DNA from: an uncultured Oscillospiraceae bacterium
GTDB lineage: Bacteria > Bacillota > Clostridia > Oscillospirales > Acutalibacteraceae
Length of the DNA: 23,708 bases
Direction: 5' to 3'
Assembly: GCA_900543555.1 (NCBI GenBank)
Contig: UQRL01000039.1
Coordinates: forward strand, 1 to 23,708
Positions 1 through 8,690 of the stretch are shown here, piece by piece (positions within the stretch are counted from its first letter, which is position 1; every line of letters starts with the position of its first letter). The position numbers and the translations under genes are program-made. The notes under the pieces are model-generated. The model made no database searches and was not told the origin of the DNA. It worked only from the letters and a program-made list of their open reading frames with translations.

Positions 1-110
1 TCGGTGCTGGGCGTCTGCCACTGGCAGACAGCACCCGAGGCGGCAGCCGAGACCGCAGCCCCTGCCTTCCCATACTTCAAAAAAAGAGGGGACGGATGTC
101 CCCCTCTTGG

Positions 111-171
111 GGTGCCACCGCGCCCGGGGGTTTTGCTTGTGGAAGGGGCAAGCACGGTGCCACCGCGCCCG
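111..171. repeat. 16-bp direct repeat, two copies
   Basis: The 16-mer GGTGCCACCGCGCCCG occurs at 111-126 and again, identically, at 156-171, with a start-to-start distance of 45 bases. A related sequence, GGTGCCCACCGGGCGCC, lies at 15842-15858 in the Nudix leader. The function is unknown. Confidence 0.7.
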
Positions 172-245
172 CTCCCGGGGCTATCTGCTTCGCAGCGTGC
201 GCCCCGTCCGCTGCACTTCTTCCACCGGCTGCGCCGGTTAAGGCC

Positions 246-286
246 GTAGGGCTCTGCCCTACAACCCGCAGCTTTTGAAAAAGCTG
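246..286. repeat. Paired perfect hairpins in the intergenic repeat region
   Basis: Two perfect inverted repeats lie side by side: GTAGGGC (246-252) with GCCCTAC (256-262) around a TCT loop, and CAGCTTTT (269-276) with AAAAGCTG (279-286) around GA. Read from the minus strand they come just after the end of cysS, so they could act as an unconventional terminator or 3'-end stabiliser. There is no clean run of T after them, so termination is only a possibility. Confidence 0.6.
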
Positions 287-311
287 GCAAAACTTTTACG
301 CGCCTTCGGCG
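287..311. repeat. Dispersed intergenic repeat, copy A
   Basis: A 14-base block GCAAAACTTTTACG (287-300) is followed by a small hairpin with arms CGCC (301-304) and GGCG (308-311) around TTC. The same block, with one T-to-C change, followed by a hairpin with the same loop, occurs at 15865-15889. Two base pairs of the stem differ between the copies, and both remain paired. This suggests a repeated element kept for its RNA or DNA fold. Confidence 0.5.
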
Positions 312-320
312 TGGCTGCCA

Positions 321-1742
321 TCAGCCTTCCACATGCCATTCCACGCCGTTTGCCGTATCCTTCATCACCACATGGCGGGCGGCCAGTTCGTCCCGGATGG
401 CGTCAGCGGTAGCCCAGTCCTTGGCCTTGCGGGCTTCCGCCCGCTTTTGGATAAGCGCCTCGATCTCCGCCGTCTCCTCGGGGGAAAGCTCCTTCCCGGC
501 GGGCTTTTGGGCCGCCTGCTCCGCCGCCTCCAGCAGGCCCAGAGACAGCACCTGGTCAAAGTCCTGGATGAGCGCCCGCTTGCTGGCGTCGGAGAGGTCC
601 GCCTTCAGCACGTCGTACAGCACAGTCAGCCCCAAGGAGGTGTTCAGGTCGTTGCCCAGGGCGGCGGCAAACCGCTCCCGATAGGGCTGCATGGCCGTCT
701 CATCCGGCTGGCCCTCCTTGGACAGGGCGGCGATGCGCTGGACCAGCTTCTGATAGGCCTGGGCGGCGTTGTCCAGGCTGTCGAAGGAGAAGGTCAGGGG
801 CTTGCGGTAGTGGGACTGCAAGCAGAACAGCCGGTACACCAGGGGGTTGTAGCCCTTTTCCTCCAGCAGGGACACGGTGAGGAAGCCCCCCTTGGACTTG
901 CTCATCTTGCCCCGGGCGTCGTTTAAGTGGAGCACATGGAACCAGTACTTGCACCAGGGGTGGCCCAGGTAGGCTTCAGACTGGGCGATCTCGTTGGTGT
1001 GGTGGGGGAAGGCGTTGTCAATGCCGCCGCAGTGGATGTCCAGGTACTCCCCCAGCTCCTTCACAGAGATGGCAGAGCACTCAATGTGCCAGCCGGGGTA
1101 ACCCAGGCCCCAGGGGGACTGCCACTTCAGCTCCTGGTCCTCAAATTTCGATTTGGTGAACCACAGCACAAAGTCGGTCTTGTTCCGCTTGTTCTGGTCC
1201 TCCTCCACGCTGTCCCGCACGCCCACGGCCAGGTCCTCGCCGCTCTGGTTGCCGAAGACGTAGTAGTTCTCCAGCTTGCTGGTGTCAAAGTATACGTTGC
1301 CCCCGGCCTCATAGGCGCAGCCCTTCTCCAGCAGGGCCTCCACCATGTGGATGAAGTCCGGGATGCGGGTGGTGGCGGGCACCACGGTGTCCGGCTTGCG
1401 GATGCGCAGCTTCTCGCAGTCGGCAAAAAAGGCGTCCGTGTAGAACTTGGCGATCTCCAGCACGGTCTTGTGCTCCCGCTTTGCGCCGGCCAGCATCTTG
1501 TCCTCGCCGGTGTCCGCGTCGCTGGACAGGTGCCCCACGTCGGTAATGTTCATCACCCGATCCACCTGGTACCCTGCCCAGCGCAAGTACTTTTCCAGCA
1601 CGTCCTCCATGATGTAGGACCGCAGGTTGCCGATGTGGGCGTAGTGGTACACCGTGGGGCCGCAGGTGTACATCTTCACCTGGCCGGGGGTGTGGGGCAC
1701 AAATTCCTCTTTTTTCTGGGTCAGTGTGTTGTACAGTTCCAT
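321..1742 (-). CDS. cysS: Cysteinyl-tRNA synthetase
   Basis: This class I aminoacyl-tRNA synthetase joins cysteine to tRNA-Cys in the cytoplasm. The protein is 473 residues from the chosen start, close to the family's usual 460-480. The HIGH-type signature is seen as HIGN (about 36-39) and KMSKS at about 279-283. The zinc ligands fall where the E. coli enzyme has them, with the same spacing: Cys27, Cys222, His247 and Glu251. An in-frame ATG lies three codons upstream (1751), but AAAGGA sits better ahead of the ATG at 1742, so I chose that one. The gene follows cysE by 36 bases on the same strand and is probably the second gene of the T-box-controlled cysE-cysS operon. Identification is firm; the exact start is less certain. 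Confidence 0.97.
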   Translation of the reverse strand: MELYNTLTQKKEEFVPHTPGQVKMYTCGPTVYHYAHIGNLRSYIMEDVLEKYLRWAGYQVDRVMNITDVGHLSSDADTGEDKMLAGAKREHKTVLEIAKFYTDAFFADCEKLRIRKPDTVVPATTRIPDFIHMVEALLEKGCAYEAGGNVYFDTSKLENYYVFGNQSGEDLAVGVRDSVEEDQNKRNKTDFVLWFTKSKFEDQELKWQSPWGLGYPGWHIECSAISVKELGEYLDIHCGGIDNAFPHHTNEIAQSEAYLGHPWCKYWFHVLHLNDARGKMSKSKGGFLTVSLLEEKGYNPLVYRLFCLQSHYRKPLTFSFDSLDNAAQAYQKLVQRIAALSKEGQPDETAMQPYRERFAAALGNDLNTSLGLTVLYDVLKADLSDASKRALIQDFDQVLSLGLLEAAEQAAQKPAGKELSPEETAEIEALIQKRAEARKAKDWATADAIRDELAARHVVMKDTANGVEWHVEG

Positions 1743-1778
1743 CTTTCTCATCCTTTCCCGGGTATCCCCCCGGACGTT

Positions 1779-2462
1779 TCACGAACGGGCCCCGCCGGGC
1801 CCGGCTTCTTCCAACTCTTGCAGGCGCTTTTCCAGGCGCTCCATCTCCCCCCGCAGGCGGCACAGCTCCATAGAGACCGGGTCCGCCACGTGGATCTGGT
1901 CCATGTCGTCGCAGGGGTGGCGGGGCGGATTTGCGGGCACCTTCTCCCCGTTGATGCGCACCACCCGGGCGGGCACGCCCACAGCGGTGGCCCCTTCCGG
2001 GACGGCGTCCAGCACCACGGCCCCGGCGGCCACCCGGGCGTTGTCCCCCACGGTGAAGGGCCCCAGCACCTTGGCCCCCGCGCCGATGAGCACGTTGTCC
2101 CCCAGGGTGGGGTGGCGCTTGCCCGTATCCTTGCCGGTGCCCCCCAGGGTGACCCCCTGGTACAGGGTGCAGTTGTCGCCGATCCGGGTGGTCTCGCCGA
2201 TGACCACCCCCATGCCGTGGTCGATGAACAACCCCCGGCCAATCTGCGCCCCGGGGTGGATCTCGATGCCGGTCTTTTTCCGGCTGCGCTGGGAGATCCA
2301 CCGGGCCAAAAATTTCAGGTTGTGCCGGTAGCACCAGTTCGCCTTCCGGTGGGAGCGCACCGCCTTGAACCCGGAGTAGAGGAAGAACACCTCTGCCCGG
2401 GAGCGGGCAGCCGGGTCTCTCTCCATCACCGCGTCCAAGTCTTCTTTCAGGGTACGGAACAT
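1779..2462 (-). CDS. cysE: Serine O-acetyltransferase
   Basis: This enzyme transfers acetyl from acetyl-CoA to L-serine, giving O-acetylserine, the carbon skeleton for cysteine. The 227-residue protein has a short helical N-terminus (about 1-60) and then a left-handed beta-helix of hexapeptide repeats (about 65-170). The family's active-site region is visible as [10 protein letters not shown] (81-90), with the catalytic-type His82, and KRHPTLGD around His117. The tail (200-220) is charged and probably coiled. The ATG at 2462 follows AGAGGGG at good spacing; a longer frame runs back into the T-box terminator and is not used. The length matches the short Gram-positive form (B. subtilis CysE type) rather than the E. 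coli form. Its position behind a cysteine T-box and ahead of cysS fits feedback from cysteine supply. Confidence 0.95.
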   Translation of the reverse strand: MFRTLKEDLDAVMERDPAARSRAEVFFLYSGFKAVRSHRKANWCYRHNLKFLARWISQRSRKKTGIEIHPGAQIGRGLFIDHGMGVVIGETTRIGDNCTLYQGVTLGGTGKDTGKRHPTLGDNVLIGAGAKVLGPFTVGDNARVAAGAVVLDAVPEGATAVGVPARVVRINGEKVPANPPRHPCDDMDQIHVADPVSMELCRLRGEMERLEKRLQELEEAGPGGARS

Positions 2463-2499
2463 GGCAGCATCCCCTCTCCATCCAAGATAACACGGGGCC

Positions 2500-2731
2500 G
2501 GAATAAAAAAAGCCCCCGCAGACGCACCCGGCGTCTGCGAAGGCGATGGTCTCGCGGTCCCACTTCGCATTTAGGCTCTTGCAGAGGATAACGGCTCTCC
2601 CCGGGCGGGGATTTCCCCCCCCGCCTGCTCCGGGACGCATTTCCCCGCTCCCAGGCGGAAGGGGCTTTCAGCCGACGGCCCCTTCTCTCTTGCGCCCGGG
2701 CGGGCGGGTACTTCTTCCCATCACAGCATTT
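2500..2731 (-). promoter_or_regulatory. T-box riboswitch, cysteine (UGC) specifier
   Basis: The untranslated leader of cysE has the T-box layout when read on the minus strand. Near its 5' end is GGGAAGAAGTA, the lower Stem I with its AGUA-like motif. An AGAGAG stretch and a GGCTGAAAGCC stem-loop follow. The 3' side of the specifier loop reads GGGGAAATGCGTCCC, with TGC at 2639-2637 in the specifier position. TCCC after it pairs with GGGA at the base of Stem I. The T-box sequence GTGGGACCGCG is at 2563-2553, followed by the terminator at 2505-2539. TGC is a cysteine codon, which agrees with cysE and cysS downstream. By established T-box function, uncharged tRNA-Cys should stabilise the antiterminator and switch the operon on. 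The boundaries are approximate. Confidence 0.9.
2505..2539 (-). terminator. T-box-controlled intrinsic terminator
   Basis: On the minus strand a perfect 9-bp stem, CGCAGACGC/GCGTCTGCG (2539-2517) with a five-base loop, is followed by GGGGC and seven Ts (2511-2505). Its 5' arm overlaps the CTTCGC needed to pair with GCGAAG in the antiterminator. The two folds therefore exclude each other, as in other T-box leaders. Confidence 0.9.
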
Positions 2732-2737
2732 GCCCCT

Positions 2738-2766
2738 ATTATATGCGATTTGCGCGGATTTGTAAA
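2738..2766 (-). promoter_or_regulatory. Sigma-A promoter of the cysE-cysS operon
   Basis: On the minus strand -35 TTTACA (2766-2761), a 17-base spacer and a perfect -10 TATAAT (2743-2738) place the start of transcription near 2731, just ahead of the T-box Stem I. This is one of the best-formed promoters in the window. Confidence 0.88.
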
Positions 2767-2778
2767 CCGTTTTCCCAA

Positions 2779-2812
2779 AGAAAAAGAGGGAAAGCCCCGG
2801 GGCCTTCCCTCT
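2779..2812 (-). terminator. Intrinsic terminator of the PRPP synthetase gene
   Basis: The arms AGAGGGAA and TTCCCTCT surround a GC-rich centre (2785-2812), and on the minus strand the stem runs into a T tract (2785-2781). It lies 20 bases after the stop codon of the PRPP synthetase gene and just upstream of the cys promoter, so it separates the two transcription units. Confidence 0.88.
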
Positions 2813-2831
2813 CTGCAGCGGTCATTTTCCC

Positions 2832-4013
2832 TTAAAAGGACAGCTGGGCGCCGGCCTCTTTCGAGAGCTCCAGGCGGCGCCGCTCCAACAGCGCCTTGAT
2901 CTTCTCGTGGGGGTCGATCATGGCGGAAACGGACATATCGTGGTTCAGGGCGGAGATGAAGTAGGCGATGTACTTGGAGACATCCACCTCGTAGAACCAG
3001 GGGCGGTTCTTCAGCTCTTCCCTGCGGTAGGTCAGGTTGGAGCCGAACACCCCGTCGATGACGCCCTCCTGATAGGCCTTGTCGAAGGCCTCCAGGCCGT
3101 TGGTGAAGATGGCGTAAGTGGCGTAAGTGAAGATGCGCCGGGCCTTCCGCTCCTTCAGGTTGTAGGCAATGTCCAGCATGGACTCGCCGGAGGAGATGAT
3201 GTCGTCGGAGACGAACACGTCCTTGCCCGCCACATCAGAGCCCAGGTACTCGTGGGCCACAATGGGGTTGCGGCCGTCCACCACCCGGGAGTAGTCCCGG
3301 CGCTTGTAGAACATGCCCAGCTCCACCCCCAGCACAGAGGCATAGTACATGTTCCGGTTCAAAGCGCCCTCATCGGGAGAGACAATCATAAAGTCCTCCC
3401 GGCCGGTGGAAATGTCGGGAAAGGCCCGGAACATGGTCTTAAGCACCTGGTAAGAGGGCATCAGGTTGTCAAAGCTCATCAGGGGAACGGCGTTCTGCAC
3501 CCGGGGGTCATGGGCGTCAAAGGTGACCACGTTGTCCACACCCATGTTCTGCAGCTCTTGCAAGGCAAAGGCGCAGTCCAAAGACTCCCGGTAGCTTCTG
3601 CGGTGCTGCCGCCCGCCATAGAGCAGGGGCATCACCACGGTCAGGCGATGGGCCTTGCCCATGGCCGCCTGGATCAGCCGCTTCAGGTCCTGAAAATGGT
3701 CATCGGGAGACATGTGGTTTTCCTGGCCAAAATACTTGTATGTGCAGCTGTAGTTGCCCACATCCACAACAAAGTACAGGTCATAGCCCCGCACCGAGCT
3801 CTCCAGAATGCCCTTGCCGTCGCCGGAGGAGAACCGGGGGCAGCTGCAGCCAATGCGGAAGGAGTCCACCTCCATGCCCGCCCGGCGGGCCCACCGCACC
3901 AGATGGGCCTCGATCTTGTCCGAAAGCTCCTCTGCGCCGTTCATCGCCACAATGCCCAGGGGGGCCACCCGGTTTTCGGGGCTGAAATAATTCTGAGCCG
4001 ATTGTTCCATCAT
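2832..4013 (-). CDS. prs: Ribose-phosphate pyrophosphokinase, long clostridial type
   Basis: This enzyme makes phosphoribosyl pyrophosphate from ribose 5-phosphate and ATP, for nucleotide, histidine and tryptophan synthesis. The protein is 393 residues, clearly longer than the usual 310-320. It keeps the family's landmarks: VTFDAHDPRVQNAVP with the metal-binding DAHD, MSFDNL, VSPDEGALNRN, FYKRRDYSRVV (the flexible catalytic loop) and the PRPP-binding loop VFVSDDIISSGESM. The last differs from the textbook VDDIIDTAGT form, so it belongs to a divergent branch. Three start codons follow one another (TTG 4016, ATG 4013, ATG 4010) after AAAGGAAAGG; I chose the middle one. The gene appears to be transcribed alone. 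I cannot tell from the sequence whether it is the only PRPP synthetase in the genome. Confidence 0.88.
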   Translation of the reverse strand: MMEQSAQNYFSPENRVAPLGIVAMNGAEELSDKIEAHLVRWARRAGMEVDSFRIGCSCPRFSSGDGKGILESSVRGYDLYFVVDVGNYSCTYKYFGQENHMSPDDHFQDLKRLIQAAMGKAHRLTVVMPLLYGGRQHRRSYRESLDCAFALQELQNMGVDNVVTFDAHDPRVQNAVPLMSFDNLMPSYQVLKTMFRAFPDISTGREDFMIVSPDEGALNRNMYYASVLGVELGMFYKRRDYSRVVDGRNPIVAHEYLGSDVAGKDVFVSDDIISSGESMLDIAYNLKERKARRIFTYATYAIFTNGLEAFDKAYQEGVIDGVFGSNLTYRREELKNRPWFYEVDVSKYIAYFISALNHDMSVSAMIDPHEKIKALLERRRLELSKEAGAQLSF

Positions 4014-4225
4014 CAACAGCCTTTCCTTTCTTTTCCAATCTGGAAAAATACAGGTTCGTAATGGCGGGGCCCAGTGCCCCCGCCTGTTTCTTAATAAAAT
4101 CTTAACATAGTTTCTGTCGCATTTCTACGAAAAAAAAGCTGTTTTTTTATTTTTGCCGTTCCGGCTAATTTTCCCCCTTGTTTTTCATTCAGTTTTGTGC
4201 TTCCCCCCGGGAATGCTCTGGGCGG

Positions 4226-6250
4226 TTACTGCTTTTCCCGGCAAAACACCTGGCCGTCATAGGGGGCCAGGCAGGCCTGCTCCACGGGCTGCCCCTGGAA
4301 ATCGACGTACCCCTGGGGCAAGGAAACCTGCTGCTGCCGGCCGGAAAAGTTCTGCAAAAACAAGTACTGGGCCTCCCCGTTCTCCCGCAGGCAAGCCTCC
4401 ACGCCCTCGGGGGGAAGGTCCTCCAGGGCCCTCTTCAGGGAAAGCTCCCCTGCCAGCTTCTGGTAGAGGTCACGGTAGAGGGCGTCCTCCCCGAAGGAAG
4501 CGATGTAGTAGGCCCGGCCCTTGCCGTACTGGTTCACCGTCAGGGCCGCCTCCCCCTGGTAGAAGTCCTCCCCATAGGCGCCCAGCACCTGGGCGCCCCG
4601 GGGATGGATGAGGGCGCAGATTTCCTTCAGGCCGTACTCCCGGCCGTCCGCCAGGCGCAGGGTGTTGTGTTCATCGTCCCACAGGGAGTCGGTGTCCTCG
4701 TGCCACAGGCCGAAGACCTCTCCCAGCCCCGCGCCGGGCCAGCCGCCCAGGTAGCACAGGTCGTTCTCGTTGACCAGGCCGGTGTGGTAGGTGCCGATGA
4801 GGGTGCCGCCGTTTTCCACAAAGGCCTTCAGCTTCTCCTCAAAACCGGCCCGCAGCAGGTAGAGCATGGGGGCGATGACCAGCTTGTACCCGCTGATGTC
4901 GCACTCCTCGTCCACAATATCCACAGGGATGCCCATGCGCCACAGGGCCCGGTAGTGGGCCCGCACCTGCTCCGCGTAGTGGATGCCGCAGTTGCGGGGG
5001 CCCGCCGCCCCTTCGATGGCCCAGCGGTTCTCCATATCGAACACCAGGGCCACCTCTGCCTTCACATCGCTTTGGGTCACGGCGTCGATGGCCTCCAGCC
5101 GCTGGCCCACCGCCGCCACGTCCCGGAAGACCCGGGTGTCGCTGCCGCCGTAGTGGTCCACCACCGCGCCGTGGAACTTCTCCGTGGAGCCCCGGCTCTT
5201 GCGGAACTGGAAGTACTGCACCGAGTTGGCGCCGTGGGCCACCGCCTGCATGGAGGAGGCCATGTGCATCCCCGGCTTCTTCAGCTTGGAGACCGGCGTC
5301 CAGTTGGTGGTGCTGGGGGTGGACTCCATCAGCAGGAAGGGCTGGCCCTTGATGGAGCGCATCACATCGTGCCACAGGGCAAAGTCCGCGGCGGTCTCCA
5401 CGTTGCCCTCATTGCGCCACTGGGGGTAGGAATCCCAGGAGATCACGTCCAGCTGTTCCTTGAACTTGAAGTAGTTGTAGTGGTAGAAGTCGTACATAAA
5501 GTTGGTGGTCACCGGGATGGCGGGGTCCACCGCCTTCACCGCGTCCCGCTCCACCTTCATAAAGTCGATGACCTGGTGGGTGACAAACCGCTTCCAATCC
5601 AGGGTCAGGCCGTGGACGCTGGTCTCCCCGTGGGGCACTGGGGCGTGGATCTGCTCCCAGTCGGTGTAGGTGTGGCTCCAGAAGGTGGTCCACCACTGGT
5701 GGTTCAGGTTGTCCAGGGTGCCGTACTTCTCCTGCAGCCACCGGCGGAAGGCCGCCTGGCACTGGGGGCAGTAGCACTCGCCGCCGTACTCGTTGGACAG
5801 GTGCCACAAAATCACGCCGGGATGGCTGGCGAACCGCTGGGCCAGGGCGGTGTCCATGGCCTTCACCTTCTCCCGGTAATATGGAGAGGTGTAGCAGTGG
5901 TTGTGGCGGCCGCCGGTCTCATCCCGCACCAGGTTGGCCTGCACCCGGCGGATCTCCGGGTGCTGCTCGCTCATCCACACGGGCTTGGCGCCAGAGGGCG
6001 TGGCCAGCACGGTGTAGATGCCGTTCTCATACAGCCGGGTGATAATCTCCTCCAGCCAGTCAAAGTCGTAAACGCCCTCCTGGGGCTCCAGCTTGGCCCA
6101 GGCGAAAATGCCCACGGACACGCAGTTGATGTGGGCCTCTTTCATCAGGCGGATATCCTCCTCCAGGATGTCGGGGCGGTCCAGCCACTGGTCCGGGTTG
6201 TAGTCCCCGCCGTGGAGCATGTGGGGGTATTTGGGGGTCAATGATTTCAT
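4226..6250 (-). CDS. Beta-galactosidase, glycoside hydrolase family 42
   Basis: This is a retaining beta-galactosidase of family GH42, which removes terminal beta-galactose from oligosaccharides. The 674-residue protein fits the family's usual 640-700. It has the expected three parts: a TIM barrel (about 1-385), a trimerisation domain with a glutamine-amidotransferase-like fold (about 385-600) and a small C-terminal beta domain. The acid/base is Glu154 in LSNEYGG and the nucleophile Glu309 in FLLMESTPS. Cys119, Cys159, Cys161 and Cys164 match the structural zinc site of the Thermus enzyme. There is no signal peptide, so it probably acts in the cytoplasm on imported sugars. The ATG at 6250 follows AAGGGAG; a longer frame from 6286 has no ribosome binding site. 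No sugar transporter or regulator is adjacent. The exact substrate cannot be read from sequence. Confidence 0.95.
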   Translation of the reverse strand: MKSLTPKYPHMLHGGDYNPDQWLDRPDILEEDIRLMKEAHINCVSVGIFAWAKLEPQEGVYDFDWLEEIITRLYENGIYTVLATPSGAKPVWMSEQHPEIRRVQANLVRDETGGRHNHCYTSPYYREKVKAMDTALAQRFASHPGVILWHLSNEYGGECYCPQCQAAFRRWLQEKYGTLDNLNHQWWTTFWSHTYTDWEQIHAPVPHGETSVHGLTLDWKRFVTHQVIDFMKVERDAVKAVDPAIPVTTNFMYDFYHYNYFKFKEQLDVISWDSYPQWRNEGNVETAADFALWHDVMRSIKGQPFLLMESTPSTTNWTPVSKLKKPGMHMASSMQAVAHGANSVQYFQFRKSRGSTEKFHGAVVDHYGGSDTRVFRDVAAVGQRLEAIDAVTQSDVKAEVALVFDMENRWAIEGAAGPRNCGIHYAEQVRAHYRALWRMGIPVDIVDEECDISGYKLVIAPMLYLLRAGFEEKLKAFVENGGTLIGTYHTGLVNENDLCYLGGWPGAGLGEVFGLWHEDTDSLWDDEHNTLRLADGREYGLKEICALIHPRGAQVLGAYGEDFYQGEAALTVNQYGKGRAYYIASFGEDALYRDLYQKLAGELSLKRALEDLPPEGVEACLRENGEAQYLFLQNFSGRQQQVSLPQGYVDFQGQPVEQACLAPYDGQVFCREKQ

Positions 6251-6301
6251 AGCAGCTTCTCCCTTCTGAAAGGCCCGGCTTCCCACCGGGCGTTCGCGTC
6301 T

Positions 6302-6330
6302 ATTGTACTCTGCCGTCCCCCCTTTGAAAA
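6302..6330 (-). promoter_or_regulatory. Candidate promoter of the GH42 gene
   Basis: On the minus strand TTTTCA (6330-6325), a 17-base spacer and TACAAT (6307-6302) lie about 50 bases before the start codon. The -10 is good and the -35 only fair. A run CCCCCTTT/AAAGGGGG forms an inverted repeat across the -35 region and could be a regulator site. Confidence 0.5.
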
Positions 6331-6373
6331 GGGGGAAAATTCGCTTTTTCTCTTTTAAAAACTACACATTTCC

Positions 6374-6402
6374 TTGCAAAGCAGGGGAGCGTGTGCTATT
6401 AT
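6374..6402 (+). promoter_or_regulatory. Sigma-A promoter of the small membrane protein gene
   Basis: TTGCAA (6374-6379), a 17-base spacer and TATTAT (6397-6402) form a good housekeeping promoter. It lies 40 bases before the start codon of the 64-residue membrane protein and diverges from the GH42 promoter. Confidence 0.75.
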
Positions 6403-6406
6403 GAAA

Positions 6407-6420
6407 TTAGTTAAAACTAA
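6407..6420. promoter_or_regulatory. Palindromic operator-like site at the transcription start
   Basis: TTAGTT-AA-AACTAA is a 14-base inverted repeat with perfect 6-base arms, starting four bases after the -10 box. Its place over the expected transcription start is typical of a repressor site. AT-rich palindromes of this size are used by MarR-family regulators, but no regulator gene lies nearby, so the link is inference. Confidence 0.45.
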
Positions 6421-6441
6421 CTTGCGGGAGGTCTTCCGACA

Positions 6442-6636
6442 ATGCTGAATCTCACCGAACTCTTCCTCACACTTTGCAGCTGGCTGATCTGGCTGACCCC
6501 ATTTACTTTTGTGTTCTTCCTGGCCCACACCGTCCGGGAGGTGGTCCGGGGAGGGGAGAGGGACGTCACCTACGGCGCGCTGGCCGGCCTAAGCCTCTTT
6601 ATGCTGGTGGTGGGCGCCCTGGGAATTCTGCTGTAA
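6442..6636 (+). CDS. Small two-helix membrane protein, unrecognised
   Basis: I do not recognise a family for this 64-residue protein. Two hydrophobic helices (about 7-29 and 46-64) flank a short polar, positively charged loop (VREVVRGGERDVTYG), which the positive-inside rule places in the cytoplasm with both ends outside. The second helix runs to the C-terminus. The gene has a good promoter, an operator-like palindrome, the ribosome binding site GGGAGG at fair spacing and a strong terminator 7 bases past its stop codon. Such a complete single-gene unit argues that it is real. It lies between two minus-strand units and shares no operon. Small membrane proteins like this may modulate a larger membrane complex, but nothing here identifies a partner. 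Confidence 0.75.
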   Translation: MLNLTELFLTLCSWLIWLTPFTFVFFLAHTVREVVRGGERDVTYGALAGLSLFMLVVGALGILL

Positions 6637-6643
6637 CCCAACG

Positions 6644-6674
6644 AAAAAGGCCGCCCCCTTGGGGCGGCCTTTTT
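6644..6674. terminator. Bidirectional terminator
   Basis: AAAAAGGCCGCCCC and GGGGCGGCCTTTTT form a perfect stem around a three-base loop. T runs on one strand and A runs on the other let it serve both the small membrane protein gene (plus) and the peptide transporter operon (minus). Confidence 0.93.
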
Positions 6675-6688
6675 CTGCCGTTTCTCTC

Positions 6689-8686
<1,998 letters not shown>

Positions 8687-8690
<4 letters not shown>

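Larger units (their letters stand above)
1..320. other. Gene-free region of hairpins and short repeats downstream of cysS
   Basis: I see no credible gene here: the open frames are low-complexity and lack ribosome binding sites. The stretch holds several inverted repeats. Arms at 3-9 and 29-35 (GGTGCTG/CAGCACC) enclose a second stem at 13-20/22-29. A GAGGGGAC hairpin lies near 86-107 with one bulged base. A GTAGGGC/GCCCTAC hairpin lies at 246-262, and CAGCTTTT/AAAAGCTG at 269-286. There is also a direct repeat (111-126 and 156-171). The right end (287-311) resembles a second sequence at 15865-15889. Such arrays of small palindromes fit an intergenic repeat family rather than a gene. The right-hand hairpins may also end transcription coming from cysS. 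Confidence 0.6.

Noticed and set aside
927..2591. Very long open frame of 554 codons on the plus strand opposite cysS and cysE
   Set aside because: It is antisense to two certain genes, has the Val/Gly/His/Leu-rich composition expected from the reverse of GC-rich codons, and lacks a ribosome binding site.
4064..4083. GCGGGGC hairpin in the leader of the PRPP synthetase gene
   Set aside because: It has a bulge, no T tract and no alternative partner; I could not tie it to any known purine riboswitch or PRPP-sensing RNA.
4134..4150. A-run/T-run palindrome after the GH42 gene
   Set aside because: AAAAAAA...AGCTTTTTTT-like symmetry lacks a GC stem, so it is not a convincing intrinsic terminator; the GH42 gene has no terminator I can defend.
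4178..6244. 688-codon plus-strand frame covering the GH42 gene
   Set aside because: A mirror frame of the GH42 coding sequence in GC-rich DNA; composition is unlike a real protein and there is no promoter or ribosome binding site.
6333..6350. Possible catabolite repression (cre) site upstream of the GH42 promoter
   Set aside because: GAAAAT-TCG-CTTTTTC is roughly symmetric, but it misses the conserved TG and CA ends of cre sites and lies upstream of the -35.
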